A DNA stretch of 64,000 nucleotides, taken from assembly GCA_050084985.1 (NCBI GenBank), contig JBITNC010000001.1:55366001-55430000 (forward strand), written 5' to 3'. The notes under the pieces are model-generated. The model saw nothing but the letters and a program-made list of their open reading frames with translations. It ran no database searches and was not told the DNA's origin. The translations under genes and the position numbers were made by a program. The stretch is from Nageia nagi. Lineage: Eukaryota; Pinophyta. Positions within the stretch are counted from its first letter, which is position 1; each line of letters starts with the position of its first letter. Positions 12,690 to 25,699 of this stretch are shown piece after piece.

Positions 12690-15600
12690 CACTATAAGCT
12701 ATAGAGCTCATTTTCTAGCTCCACATTCTGCACCTCCTAGCCAATGCCAAAAGCAGTGGCTAGCATTTTATGGATCTCGATTTGAGTTCTTCTCCTACCA
12801 ACTTCTGCCTTCAAATTCACCCCACATTGTCTAGGTTAGTTCAAGCTATCATGGATACTATATTTTTTTTTATTAAAATATCATGAAACCCTCATATGCT
12901 TTTTTGTTTAAAAATATCCATGTTTATACTATTTATTGTTAATATATGTCTTACTTGATCTCTATTTTACTCTTCTAATAGTTCCTTCATTTCATAATTA
13001 TGCCATAACAACTTCCTAAAATGCACTTTATACTTTTTTATCATCAAAGATACACCATTAGCTTTATGACTATAGACCCAAACTCTTCTAGTAGTGTGGA
13101 TTATATATAGAAAATTGTAAACTTTTTATAAACACCATTGGACCTAGAGGTTGAATTTTGTATATAGTAGACATAATTTTGATGAAATAAAGGTGTTATT
13201 CTATATTTTAAAAAAAAAAAAAAATTACTATTTTTGATAGTTACACATGTAAAATATATTAAATTCCATGTAAGGAACAACAACAATATGTAGTTCTAGA
13301 TCAACAAAATTATAAAACTCTTATGGGTATGGATAAACTTCAATTATGTGCAATTATCCTTCATGTTCAAATTTAAAAAACCTATATCATGTTGAAGAAA
13401 CAATCCTAATAGAATGGATCCAAGGACTTCCTAATAACAAATTAGATGTCAACTTTCCATTTATGACATTAATTTGAGTTTGCAAGATCTTAGGAGCAAT
13501 TTACATAGGTAATTAAACTATCCCAAGAGTATGGCAAAAAAACCATATTATATATATGATCAATATGAGTTTAAAAACTAAAATCAATATCCAAAATACT
13601 AAAGAATATCGTACATACAAAATGAAGCAAAATTTTAGGTTAAATTGATGTGAATTTTATGTAAACATGTAGATTTCAAGATAATCTAGTTGAAAAATAG
13701 AAATTAAGAAGACTTCTAGGTTCTTACCTTATGTCCTTTTGATCTTGATATGATATGTTATGCATAAAATTCCTACTTTAAAGTAATGGGTAGTGCAATA
13801 GTGGAATGAAGTACAAAAAGCTAGTAAAGCCCTAACAATGAAATAAAAATACTCTTTTCTTATTGTCTCTAGAACAACTTAGTTGCAAAAACTAAATTGT
13901 AAAAATAATTTGATATGAACTTATAGTTAAATACATTTGCAAAAATAGCCCCCAAAAATATTGAAATTAAAAAATAACCTTATAAAATTATGATTTACAA
14001 AAATAACTCTCCCCACATTTCTACTCTGTAAAAAGAGCCATCTCAATGGACTTGTACTATATTTATAATGTTCATGGAATTGTATAATCCTTCACATATA
14101 AATATAATTTACAATACCATATTTAGATAATCCTTTAGATATGTCTATCTTATCACATATCATATCTAAAGGGACCATGAAAATATTATTTCATCAATTA
14201 TTCCCTCATAACAAATCATTGATGTAATAATAACCATACAATGAAATAAATATTATATTATATATTTTGATCTCAAAGTAGTTTAAAAATATCCTTTAAT
14301 AGTATGGAATAATTTAACACAAATAAACTTGTCCAAACACCATTGACATCCATACTCACTTTGGCCTTTCCAATCAATGGAATATTACTTTTGAGAAAAT
14401 GAGAGACTCAAGAGATATCATTTGGAACTTCTAAATTTCCTTCCATTTTGCCTCTATTAATTGTATTATACAATGCTCTAATAGGATCCACAATTTGTGT
14501 ATTTCCTAATTCCTAAACTTATATATGTAGTAATGTTGAAACCTAACCCAAATCTTACTCTTTAACATGTTTATAACAATTATCCAATATGAATATAGCT
14601 CAATCAGGTGTGAATATCCATTTCAAGAGTCCATCCAAAATATTTCCATCTATAAATTATTTATTACCTAGAATCATTTTTGTTTATCATCTCCTCTCCT
14701 ATCCTTAGAACCACTTTGATAGGATCACATCCTTTAGTGGAAAATGGTTATCATATTATCTCCTTTAGATTTTTATTTTTTATTTATTTTACCCTTAGAT
14801 AATGCATCCACATCTCCTTTAATATATTTAAAAGTCCCTAATAGAAGTTGGCTTACAAAAGCTTGTTGTTTTTTTGTTATTGAGTGGAATATTCTAAGGT
14901 CTTTATCCTTTGTTGGTTGATATAGAGTATTTTATTTCATTGATACCCATTTATGATTTTGTTTTCCTCTATTCTATAGGAATCTATGGTTGATGTGATA
15001 AGGCTCCTCTAGGATCGCTTTATGGATATTAAATATTTATGAAATGTAGATAGGAGTTAATTGAAGAACTAACTTTATCAAAATTTCACTTCCTACTATC
15101 GAAAGCCATTTATTTATCCATTTTTTGATCTTGTCCTTTACTTTTTATCACAATGCAAGTATCCTTTAGGATCACTTTAGGGATTTTTAATTTTAATAAA
15201 ATGTACATATAAATTGCTTCAAGTTTAACTAAATTTATCAAGAATACAATTCCTACTATTGAGATCTATCTATTTATCCATTTTTTAATCTTGTCCTTGA
15301 TGTTTTATCACAAGATCATGTTTGGACTTTATGCATTTCTTATTTTACTATAATTCATGTATAGGTAACAAAAAGGAGTCTTTTCTATATCTAAAACTAT
15401 ACATAATCATAATTTATTTCTTTTTTTGAATTATAGAGGATAATTTTCTATTGATCTTTATATTTAACTATAAGACCTTACATATCTAGAATGATGAATA
15501 ATGAAACTAAGATATATGATGGTAAAGAGGACTCATATTCTAAATAATATGATATGTCAGAGGGAATGGATATTGGTCCTAAATCAAGTTCCTATTTTAA

Positions 15601-16378
15601 TATTTTAGATTTGGAGCACTAAGATTGATTTGGACTAGATTTGTAGAATTGATATTTATGAACCATAATGCTTGGATTTAGGATGCAAAAGATAACTCAT
15701 GATTTTAACGATATGATATATGGGAGGGAATGGGATTTTTAGTAGAGAAACTTAACAATTTATATTTGAATCATTGAGGTCATCTATACTAGATGGATGT
15801 AACTTCTAATTAGAATTACAATTTCAAATTCATAATAAAGCCTTAAACCAATGTAAGATAACAATAAACTATGATTTAGAAAAGATTTATTTTTACACAA
15901 CATTTTGGTTATTTGGATTGAAACCTTAAACCAATGTAAGCTAACCTATTATTGAATGAACATTTTGGTTATTAGGTTTGAAACCTTAGTACCTAGGATG
16001 ATCCTTGAATTCATTTCTACTTAAGTCCTAGATTTTTAGCTGTATATATATGCTTTTAACTCCTAGATTTTTCCCATATGGTTATTTTAGATAAATAGTT
16101 GTTAGCCATATATATATGCTTCTAACTCTTGGATTTTTACTTTTCACTTTAGTGTACAATAAGTAACTTTGGTTTTAATTTAGGTCCTTTAGATTGGATA
16201 TATATAGCATACATGTCTTCTTAAAAAACATGTGATATTTATATATGCTAGTTTTCTAGTTAAACATGTGATATCCAATGAATAAGTAATATAACTTGTT
16301 CTATTATTATCCAATTTAAATTGAGTTTATTTCTATTTCTATGTTATTGCTAATGTTTATAGGTGCCTTTTTAATATC
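12690..16378. other. gene-free DNA with local duplications
   Basis: No supported gene. A decayed tandem duplication of about 160 bp spans roughly 15000-15310 (shared 'tttatttatccattttttgatcttgtcctt'-like blocks). Another duplicated block, CATTTTGGTTATT followed by GAAACCTTA, occurs at 15901 and 15960. A homopolymer A run lies at 13208-13224. Confidence 0.45.
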
Positions 16379-18441
16379 ATGGTTGAGTCATTTCATGAAT
16401 TTTATCATGGTATATATGAGACATTAGATGATGTGAACCAAAATATCCCACAAAATTCACCCCCTCTATATGTCAAACCTCCACCCTCTCCACCTCCACC
16501 CCCTCCAACCCGACCCCCACCCCCACCCACTGGTGTAGATGAGAAACAATTACAAGATGTTATTACTCATGATATTAATTGGTTACAAGAAAAAATACAC
16601 CACATCCAAAGTATTCATAGTTCCCCTAGCCATGTTACATGTTTTGCATATTTAATTATGCAAACTATAGTTGATACTATTAGGAGTGTTGATGGGGATA
16701 TGTATGGTTTTTGAGGTATGGAGAGACCACATGAGACAACATTATTCAAATGGTATCTCCACTTGAGAGGTAAACAAGTTAGGTATTACTAAAGCCAACC
16801 TTGCTCCACACTTCATTGATCCATCTACCAAACAACCCATCCCAGCTAATAAAGAAAGAATTCCCTATGATTGGTGCATCCATCCTATGATAGCTAAAAA
16901 GTTTTGGGATCAATGGTGGATGATATTTGATAAACCACCATATTATAATTTTGATGTCCCTTTGTATTTTTGTAAGAAAATGTATACTGAGTGTGTATTA
17001 GGAAAACATGTGAATTATTTTGACATGAGGTGTAATCAAGGGATTATTCATGGCTTAGGGAAAAATAAACTTGGAGTACAGGTTAATCTAGGTCAACCCA
17101 TGCATCTTACACCACTCATCCTTACTCCTACTTCTTATGTTCTTTCCCTAGCTTTTCATCAAGTAGTTATTTTGACATTGGGAGCATTGAGTTAGGTGAC
17201 CCAAACTCTCACTAAACAAGCTACCCATGTGGTAGCTAATGTCAATTAGCCAAGATATGATGTTGGATTTAGTGGAGTTGCACCTCATTTTTACCAAATT
17301 TCTAGTAGTATATATATTGGTCCCCCTTTAGCTGATCATGATATATCTAATACAGAGATGATATCAATGGATGATGTCAACCTTACTAGGAGAGAGGTAC
17401 ATTTGCCATATTTTTAGTGTGTTTAATGTATATAATCTATATTTCTAAATTAATTTGAATTATATATATACTTAATTTAAAACTCAAATACCTTTATATT
17501 TTTTATCATAGATGATGGGAGGCTCCACTTTAGGTGCATCTCATAGAGCTTTTATGACATCGACTCCTAGATATATGGGCACACCTTTTGAGGTAAATAA
17601 ATGTACCAAGTTTAACAATTTCCATGTTAATTTTGTTAGATATTATTCACATCTAAATATGTACATGTTTATGCTAAAAACAAATTCCTATTCCAGGTAG
17701 ATGTCCATATTGAGATGATTGCATTCGACTGACAAGAGGGTGTGTGTATGGCTGAGCCTTCAGCGTCCACCACTTCATAGGTTTTTACTCATATGTCTAC
17801 TTAATTTTAGACAATTTTTTTAAATGCATTATTATGTGTATGTATGCAATTTGTAGGTATTAAATAATTCCATGCTAATTTTGTTAGATATTATGTGAAT
17901 GTGTATGCTAAAAAAAATTCTATTCTAGGTAGACATCCATCCTGAGATGACAACATTCAACCAACTAGAGGGTGTGTCAATGGTTAAGTCATCAACATCC
18001 ACCACTCCATAACTTGTCACTCAGATGTCTACTTCATTTCAAGTAATTTTTTAAAATACATATTAATATGTATATATGCAATTTATAGGTCTTAAAAATC
18101 TATATCCATTTAAAACCTTACTTGTATTCAATAGTTCTTTATTTGATCTTGTAGGATGTTATTTCTCATGCATTTCATATCGATGAGATCGGTACATCAT
18201 CTGCACAACAGGATACAATTATTGAGGGAGGATCTCAACATCATGATGTGGTAATATTTATGTGCATTTTTAAAACTTATAATTAGTTTAAATTTATTTT
18301 ATTAAATATTTAAAGGAATTACAAATGTGAATTTTTAGTATATGCTAACTTAATTTTATTTGTGTTATACAGCATGAGGCATCTGTATCAGTTGAAAAGA
18401 AGAGGAGGATCGATGATGGAGACACATCTAGGCCTAGATAG
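16379..18441 (+). pseudogene. decayed multi-exon gene, family unknown
   Basis: Exon 1 runs from ATG 16379 to about 17396 (donor AGAG|GTAC) with a proline-rich block (PPPSPPPPPPTRPPPPP, residues 35-51), a frame break around 16715-16760 and stops at 17193 and near 17248. Five downstream exons follow with AG/GT borders: 17512-17592, 17697-17780, 17929-18012, 18155-18250 and 18373-18441 (stop). Their lengths (81, 84, 84, 96, 69) are all multiples of three and all sit in phase 0, which random DNA would not give. The third is a tandem copy of the second, 232 bp downstream. The last exon has a basic KKRR, a possible nuclear signal. In-frame stops in both duplicated exons mark a pseudogene. It converges on the transposase at 20160-22669 and may belong to the same transposon. 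I do not recognise the protein. Confidence 0.55.
17581..18110 (+). repeat. tandem duplication of an exon with its introns
   Basis: The 84 nt exons at 17697 and 17929, with about 75 bp of upstream and downstream intron, are two diverged copies at 232 bp spacing. Confidence 0.8.
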
Positions 18442-18479
18442 ATAGATCTATGATTACTTATGTAGTTGTTGTTTTTGTA

Positions 18480-18780
18480 TGTTAGTTGTAGATCATGATA
18501 TATGTATATGGACATTGGGCATTATTATGGACTTTATTGTGTACTTTGGACATTATTTTTATGTTGTTATTATGTTATTATTGTAGACTTTGGATATTGT
18601 TATATTGTGGACTTTGGGCATTGTTATTGTGGATTTTGGACATTGTTAGTGTGGACTAGATGCTATTATTACATGTACTAGATATTGTTATGTACTTTTT
18701 CCACATAATTATTATGATGATGTTATATATTTTTCACACAATAATTATAATGTTGTTATGTATTGTCATCTTTCTCTTAC
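18480..18780. repeat. TTGTGGACTTTGGACATTGT-like minisatellite
   Basis: Irregular copies of a roughly 30 bp unit built on 'GGACTTTGGACATTGTTATTGT' words lie just after the multi-exon gene. Confidence 0.6.
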
Positions 18781-18784
18781 AATT

Positions 18785-19345
18785 GTTGTAAGATTACAAG
18801 TTTACAAATGTTGTAATAACTAAACAAAAATTTTACTAAATAATAATTATTAGATAATGTTAAAGTTTGCAAATGTTGTAATAACTAAACAACAAGTTTA
18901 CATGTTTACAATTTTTTGTAAGACTACAAATAGAAGTTTACAAGTTGTAATATATATTACTAAACAACAAGTTTACAATTAGGTCTATAAGTACATAACA
19001 AGTTTACAAGATAACAACTTTACTTGAGTTTACAAGATAACAACTTTACTTGAGTTTACAAGATAACAACTTTACAAGTTTACAAGATAACATGTTTACA
19101 AGTTTACAAGATAACAACTTTACAAGTTTACTAGTTTACAAGATAACAACTTTATAAGTTTATAATTTTACAAATATTGTAATATATATTAATAAACAAA
19201 GTATAATTACAAATGTTATCTATAAGTACAACAATAACAACAATATTGATCATATAACTACATGTTATCTAAAAATATAAAAACAACAAGTATAATTACA
19301 AATGTTATCTATAACAACAAGAAGTTTACAAATGTTGATCATATA
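18785..19345. repeat. GTTTACAAGATAACAACTTTAC tandem array
   Basis: Short units based on GTTTACAAGATAACAA recur many times, best ordered at 19010-19160. A related stretch of GTTTACAA words reappears at 19735-19805. Confidence 0.8.
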
Positions 19346-19735
19346 ATTACATTTTTGTACACTTACATTCCATACTCCTTGGATATATAAATTCTTTTAA
19401 GTTAAGAGTTATCTTTTCATGTAGGATACTCTCTTAGAAAATAAGTTAAAACCTAATCATAGGAAGCCTTAATGGTGAAAACTAAGCATCAAAGATAATT
19501 AATCTTCTATATATCCTCATTAATATAGTATTCCATATAGGGTACCTTATCAAATGCCATTTCCTCTAGCATATCACATTTTATTTCTTTTACCTATGCA
19601 CCCATTATTGGTTTAAGTGTAAATGCAACCTCCCAAACTCATGCATCTACCACATTGATCTCATTTCTCCAAACTTATGCTCAATCTAATCAAGATTTAT
19701 TCTTTTTAACTAAAGGAAACTCCACCTACCCTAGT
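19346..19735. other. no gene seen
   Basis: AT-rich spacer between two arrays of the same GTTTACAA words; it has no coding frame or RNA motif I can support. Confidence 0.4.
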
Positions 19736-19832
19736 TTACAATATATATTACTAAATAACAAGTTTACAAGTTTATAAAAAGGTTTACAAAATGTTTACAA
19801 AAAGGTTTATTTAAATATAATCAGGAAAGGTA

Positions 19833-19903
19833 GGCCATTTATGGGAATCAAACCCACAACCAAATGGTTATAAGTCATGCATTCTACCAATTGATCTAAG
19901 ACA
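19833..19903 (-). pseudogene. tRNA-Lys-like pseudogene
   Basis: On minus the sequence contains a D-arm (TCAATTGGTAGAA), an anticodon loop CTTATAA, and a textbook T-arm (GTGGGTTTGATTCCCAT). The order and wording most resemble tRNA-Lys, but the loop reads UAU where Lys has UUU or CUU. The acceptor stem does not pair and the anticodon stem is broken. It is therefore a tRNA pseudogene or the head of a tRNA-derived SINE, and it directly abuts the GA-rich minisatellite. Confidence 0.6.
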
Positions 19904-19906
19904 GTT

Positions 19907-20158
19907 GAGGGGAAGGGGAGATGAAGGGGAAGTGGAGATGAAGGGGTGAAGGGGAAGGGGAAGTGGAGATGAAGGGGTGAAGGGGAAGGAGAAGTGGAGA
20001 TGAAGGGGATAAGGGGAAGGGGAAGTGGAGATGAAAGGATGAAGTAAAAGGGGAAGTGAAGATGAAGTGGCAAAGGAGAAGGGGAAGTGGAGATTAATGG
20101 GTAAAGGGATGAAGGAGAAGGGGAAGTGGAGATGACAGGGAGGTGGAGAAGGGGAGAT
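19907..20158. repeat. 31-bp GA-rich minisatellite
   Basis: About seven copies of a purine-rich unit (GGGGAAGTGGAGATGAAGGG) spaced 31 bp apart (starts near 19931, 19962, 19993, 20024, 20055, 20086), then one longer gap. All purines are on plus. The long Ser/Pro-rich open frames on minus are products of this repeat. Confidence 0.9.
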
Positions 20159-20159
20159 A

Positions 20160-22669
20160 AACTTACATGTATTTTTCAATCATTGATACCATCTAAATCC
20201 TCTCTTTCATGTAATGCATTCATAATTGCCTCATATTCTTACATTGAAATGTTCCACAACACTCTATTAGTAGGCCTCCCTTTATATCTAAATAGTTTAA
20301 TATTTGTTGCTAGTATCAAATGTGAATAGTGAATAATTTTCTTATTTTCTTTATAATATTTGTATGCTCTCAAATCATTCTTTCTTGATACTATTTTTTA
20401 TATTCATGTATCAAAAATCACCACAAAGCCTATTGGGTACTCCAATCCATCATCATCATGTCGAAGATAAGTTAAATTATGTTTTCTCTCAACACATTAA
20501 ACCAACCAATACTCTAATTCCTCTTCATTCCCCTTAGGTGCATTACAACATACACATGTCCTCAACCTATTCTGTATTTATACATGCTTCTAATTGACTT
20601 GCAATAGAAGAATCACAAAAACCTGCAAGCTCTCTTGTACAAATAGTCCATGTGCTTGCAGTTGAACTCCTAAATGAATGCCATTTCTTTGATCCATTAA
20701 TTATCTTATAATCATGATGAATCATAATATTCTTTTCTTTTGATCAAATATATATATTTGTATTACAACAATCCATAATTGCACATGCATATTGAAATTT
20801 TACTGAATCTTCAAATTTGAGTTGTTCTCTAGTAAGAGCTCTTTTCACACATGCACCAACTCCATCATGTTCACCTTTACCATGTCCAAATTGAAAAAAA
20901 TACCATGTATGTTGGATATTGTGTTCTCTATGCATCCTACTTAACCAATAAAATATCTATGCATTCTTAAATTATCTTGTATAGTTATCTAACCATATCA
21001 AATGTTATGCCATTTGAATATTTCATTCCTTCAAGTTTGTATAGAATATATTAAATAAAAATTGGATAAAATATAGTGAGTGTAATCAATTATCACTCAC
21101 ATAAAAATGGTACTCCTTCAAAATGTTTCTATTATCTTCTATACTATCATCTACATGTCTATATACGATATGAACAAAAATGAAAACTTGTTGAGAATTA
21201 TAATACTAAGATTGTATTTCTTCTTGTGGTGATAAAGTATATTTTTCTACAAATTATACAACTGATAATATAGTTCCATATGGAAATGTGTTTCTACATT
21301 GATGAAATTCACTATCTAGCCACTGAGCATGTTAGGAATGTTTCACATATTTTGGAATAAAGTTACTGTTAAAACCATCCACAAATGTATGTACACTAAC
21401 ATTTTTAGTGATTAGATCAATATTCTTTCTAGTTTTTCCATTCCTTAATGCGTACTCAACATTCTTGAATTATTTAATATCCATAATATTTTTCCAAAAT
21501 CATGTAAACTACTTTCATACACACATTCTCCTAAAAATGAAAGGTTCCCACATATACGACATTGTCCCAAAATACATGTACTTGAATAAATGATCGACCA
21601 TATGGAATTTAACAAAATAAATCTTTTATAAATGCATTGATAGATTTAGGTTGCATATTAAAACCATATCCTTGCAATAAGTTATTAATATGCAACGTAT
21701 CAAGCATATGCCAAAAAACCTGATAATAATATCTAAATTGTATATGATTTTTACAACATATTATTCTTTCATTGATAATTCTAACATACCAATGTTTTCA
21801 TTTCTCAAAAGATATTTGACTTAGGCTAATATTAAAACTACTTAACACGTTATCATTTACAAAGTTATTATACAATTGAGTTTGAGTCATATCTAAAAAT
21901 TGTTTTGCATGCTCAGGTTGATGATATTTTTACCTTGAACATTTCCTTTCTTTTAAAACATCTCATATATTAGGAGATACCCTTATATGATCATGCTAAT
22001 ATTTTTCAATTATGTATTTTATCTCATTAGTCAATTTCCTATCAGACCTAGGAAGTCTACCACTAAAACTCCAAAATTGGTTGATTAGATTAATTTCAAT
22101 ACTTTTTCTTCTCTTCACAATTCTTCACAAAGTTTTAGGGTGTATATTTAGATATACACTAAGATTACCAATCATTTTTTTCTTTACAATTGATTTATTT
22201 ACTAAATCATTTGTTATGGCTTGTCATGTCATATTCCTATCTTAAAATCGACTATTCTTCCAATAGAGTCCATGGTACTAGCAATAGCGGATATAACTTA
22301 TTTTAAGGGTTCCTCTTTTTTTACACAAGCACCTAAAGTTTTAATTACTTTTCTCATTTTTGACATTCTCATTAATTGTAATATGAGTTGACATTGAAAT
22401 CCTAGCTCTTTATTAAGGAAAAATTGATCATATATCCTATTTGCATCTATTCTCATTTGTCTCATAGATATCATACCAAGAACATTATCTAAGATATTAC
22501 GTTCAATACATAAAACAATATTTATATCATCAGTATTATCAATATTCCCATTCTCAATATCATTAACATGAGGATTCGAATATATACTTGGATTCATGTC
22601 CATAGTTAGTACTCCAAAGCTAAGGGTTGGCTCACCAAAGTTTACTATAGAGGGAAAAAAAGGTAACAT
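20160..22669 (-). pseudogene. DDE-type transposase pseudogene (HGKGEHDG family)
   Basis: Coding traces run on minus from a Met at 22669 (123 open codons, rich in acidic and Asn residues) to about 20170. In order: a block at about 22040-21940 (GRLPRSDRKLTNE, then RVSPN), 'MTQTQLYNNF' near 21885, a Cys-rich stretch 'ICCKNHIQF' near 21750, 'LHINNLLQGYGF' near 21690, the hallmark HGKGEHDGVGACVKRAL at 20884-20834, and a C-terminal 'CVCCNAPKG' near 20560. I know a family of plant transposase-like proteins with this block order and an HGKG(E/P)HDG signature, but not its superfamily name. Function would be cut-and-paste DNA transposition in the nucleus. Stops occur every 20-60 codons, so it is dead. 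Terminal inverted repeats were not found; the chromovirus insertion at 22910 lies just beyond its 5' end. Confidence 0.6.
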
Positions 22670-22779
22670 ACAATAATTAATTAGTGACTTGTTGAGGATT
22701 TAATCAAGCATTAAGATATTAGTTAGTTGAAATTAAATAAATTAAGTAACCAATATATAGTGGTATTATGTAAACTCAA

Positions 22780-22909
22780 GGAAAATTGTAAACTTAAACT
22801 TTAAACCCTTAAGCCTTAAACAATCCAATATATAGTGGCATTATGTGATGTAAATGCTTATCCTAATTTTAAGAGAATTAAAGGGTTGATAAGACATAGC
22901 CTGTTTAAT
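22780..22909. repeat. degenerate telomere-like repeat, left piece
   Basis: Contains AAACCCTTAAGCCTTAAACAA, the same wording as the array resuming at 30002, and a pair of 'CCAATATATAGTGG' direct repeats (about 22751 and 22829). It is the left flank of the chromovirus insertion. Confidence 0.5.
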
Positions 22910-23950
22910 TGTAATGATTCCATTTTTGAGAACCTTTATACATAGTATTATATTTTATGTGTGGTGTGGATTTTATCAAAATAAATTATATGATGTGGTG
23001 AGAACTTAATAATAATGGCTTTATTATTATTAAGTTAATAAAAAGGGAGATATAAGGGTTATGTGAGTTTTAAGTATTGAAATAAATTGCCAAGGTGAAA
23101 AGAGGAAATAATAAAATATTTAAAAGGTGATTTAAGTCATTTTAGGGTTTCACTCCCTCAATGCAAAATTAGAATATTTATCCATAAAAGGAGATGAGAG
23201 GCTCCCATTTCATCATGTTTGGATTAGAATTGAATTTTATTTGGAGTTTCACCAATTTCGCTCTTGCAAACAAAAACCCTAAGAGGAATCCCTAAGGAAG
23301 AAAACCCTTTTGGCTTGCAAGATTAAGGACAAAAACCCTTGAGTCCTCCATTGGTGAATCCATCTAGGATTTACATTTGTGCTTCATTGGCCACATCAAC
23401 ATTTAGGATCAGCATTTGAAAGCATTAGAGAGAGGCATTCAACATTAGAGGAGCAATTTAAGCACTTGGAGCATCATATCTCCTCTTCAATTTATACATT
23501 CAACCATTTAGAGTATTTTGAGTCATTTTTATGCATCTTTTAGCTAGATATGGTATACCAAGTGGGACATCCAACCTTAGGAGAAATTTTCCTATGTTTT
23601 GCATTCATTTTGAAGCTTTTAGAGGGGTTATTCAATTAGAGAAAAGCAAAGTGATGTTCTTGAGCATTCAAATTTGTTCGCCCAACCTCTATGGCATTTT
23701 GTGCTCATTAGATTGTTGTACATGTTCTCCTTGGTGAATAATAATTGCTTGGTACTCATTTTTATTTTTCTTAGCAATTCTTGTGCATATTTTAGAATAA
23801 TTACTAATCTAGTTTGTGTTATAATTTTTTTAAAAATTATTTACAAATATTTTGAGTAATATTGTAGATCTAGTTTATTGGAAACATTTGGGCTAAAAAT
23901 CCTAAAATTATTTTTAAGTATTTTTATGAGCCCTAGTTTGGATCATTATA
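22910..23950 (+). repeat. chromovirus 5' LTR
   Basis: Starts TGTAATGATTCC, ends CATTATA (terminal CA mutated to TA). Contains a short TATA-like CCATAAAAGG near 23182 and shares most of its sequence with the 3' LTR. Confidence 0.9.
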
Positions 23951-23951
23951 G

Positions 23952-23963
23952 TTGTATTAGAGC
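23952..23963 (+). other. primer-binding site (tRNA-iMet)
   Basis: TTGTATTAGAGC, one base after the LTR, differs from TGGTATCAGAGC at two positions. Confidence 0.8.
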
Positions 23964-24229
23964 TATGATTTTGACATCCTATGGAGAATCTAGCTAGGGT
24001 TTGGAAGGGAAAAATCAAATCAAGTATTTTGTATTTTTTAGTTGATGGGTATTGCAAATTTTGAAGTAATTCAATAGATTGAAGGTTTTTGTCCTTATGG
24101 GCATTCTTGTTTTTAGTTGATCTATTAGTTTTGTAATGCAATAATGTATTTTGGGACTTCTATGAACCAAATACCTCCCATACATCACTAATATCATCTA
24201 AGGGGAAGGAGAAATCAACAAGATCAAAT

Positions 24230-25560
24230 TGAGTAAGAGATTCAAGAAGAGGAATTATTTCAGCAAATTAGAATAATGGCAGGGTAAGAAACAAGTCAAG
24301 AATCAAATTTCAAAAAAAATACTCAAGAAGAGGTTGAAATGAATATTAAATTGATAGCCCAAATGATGACTCAAATGGTACAGTAGCAAGCAAATATGTT
24401 GAAGCTATTAAAGGACAAAAATGAATAAAAAATGAGCCCTAGTCATGGATCATCCTCGAGCCAAGAAAACTCTCCTCCAAATAGGAGAACATCAAGTCAT
24501 GTGTCATCTACTAGTCTACTACTAAAGCCATCAAAACCAATGTTCACTCAAAAATTTTGAATCAAGAAATTGAATGTGATTTAGAATTTTTTGTTCTAAA
24601 TATATGTTAAAATCTAAGCCATTTAGAAGAGTGGTTAACTTTGAAAAATGGCTTAGAATTACTAGTAAAAAAGTTACAAGCATGGAAGAGGTTAGAAATA
24701 AAAAATTACAGTAGAAAACTCATATTCCTATTTTTATTAAAAGTAAGGATGGATTTTTAGCTAGAACATGGCTTCAAAATCTATAAATTTATTTTACCTT
24801 AGACCTCATACCAAAAGAAGATGCAATATAGTTTGTTGCATTAAGTTTGGAAGGTGTTGCCTATGATTGGTGGCACAATGGACTTATTACTCAAGGACAT
24901 GATAGAGTGACTACATTTGAAGATTTCAATGCAACATTTTTGGGTATATTTGAGAGAAGAATGTTGAAGAATATTTTAAATAATTGACCACATGAAAATA
25001 GTCATCTTCCTTGCATGAGTACATAGAAGAGTTTGAAAACATTGCTATCTAAGTACAAACTATTTCTCCTAGTAAAGTAACTTACTTGTTTATTGATGGT
25101 CTGATTGATCCACATAGAGATTTAGTAAAAGCTTTTGAACCAAAAATTTTGGAGAGTGATATACAAAAGGCTCTTAAGTTAGAGTCTACCTTGCCATCGC
25201 AGAAATAAATACTTGATGCATAACTTGCCCAACAAATCATTCAAGAGTCCTTACCCATGAAATTTTGAAAGGGGTAATCCATCAAATTCATCTACAAGAG
25301 TTCTTCTTCCTCCTACACAATCTTTTCCAAGGATACCATTCCCACCCCCACAAGGTAATAGGAAGTTGGATGAAAATTCTAGAAATGAGTTAAGGAGAAA
25401 AAAGTTATGTTTTGATTGTAAGAAACCCTGGGAGCCTGATCATAGATGTCTTGGTAAAGGGGAAGTGCACTATATTGACGTGTTTTCAAAAGAGGAATCT
25501 GATAAGGAGTCTACATCATTTGAAAGTAGCCAAGAATAATTTTATGATGCTAAGGAAAAA
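24230..25560 (+). pseudogene. gag of the chromovirus
   Basis: Structural capsid-nucleocapsid polyprotein remnant. The capsid landmark GVAYDWWHNGL is near 24855 and a zinc knuckle of the Del/Tekay kind, CFDCKKPWEPDHRC, is at about 25405-25450. Several stops and frameshifts (for example at 24985 and 25205) break it. Confidence 0.75.
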
Positions 25561-25699
25561 GAAAATGCAACAATGAATGTGGCCACATCTCAAGTCAAAA
25601 ATGTCACTATTTCTACACCTTTGATAAGCACTTTTGCTACAGGTACTTTGGCCACTTTGCATTGTGCTCCTCAATTTTTAATAATTAAAGTGTTATAAT

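Noticed and set aside
19807-20179. Ser/Pro-rich open frames of 88 and 103 codons on minus
   Set aside because: They are translations of the 31 bp GA-rich minisatellite and the tRNA pseudogene; they have no independent coding support.
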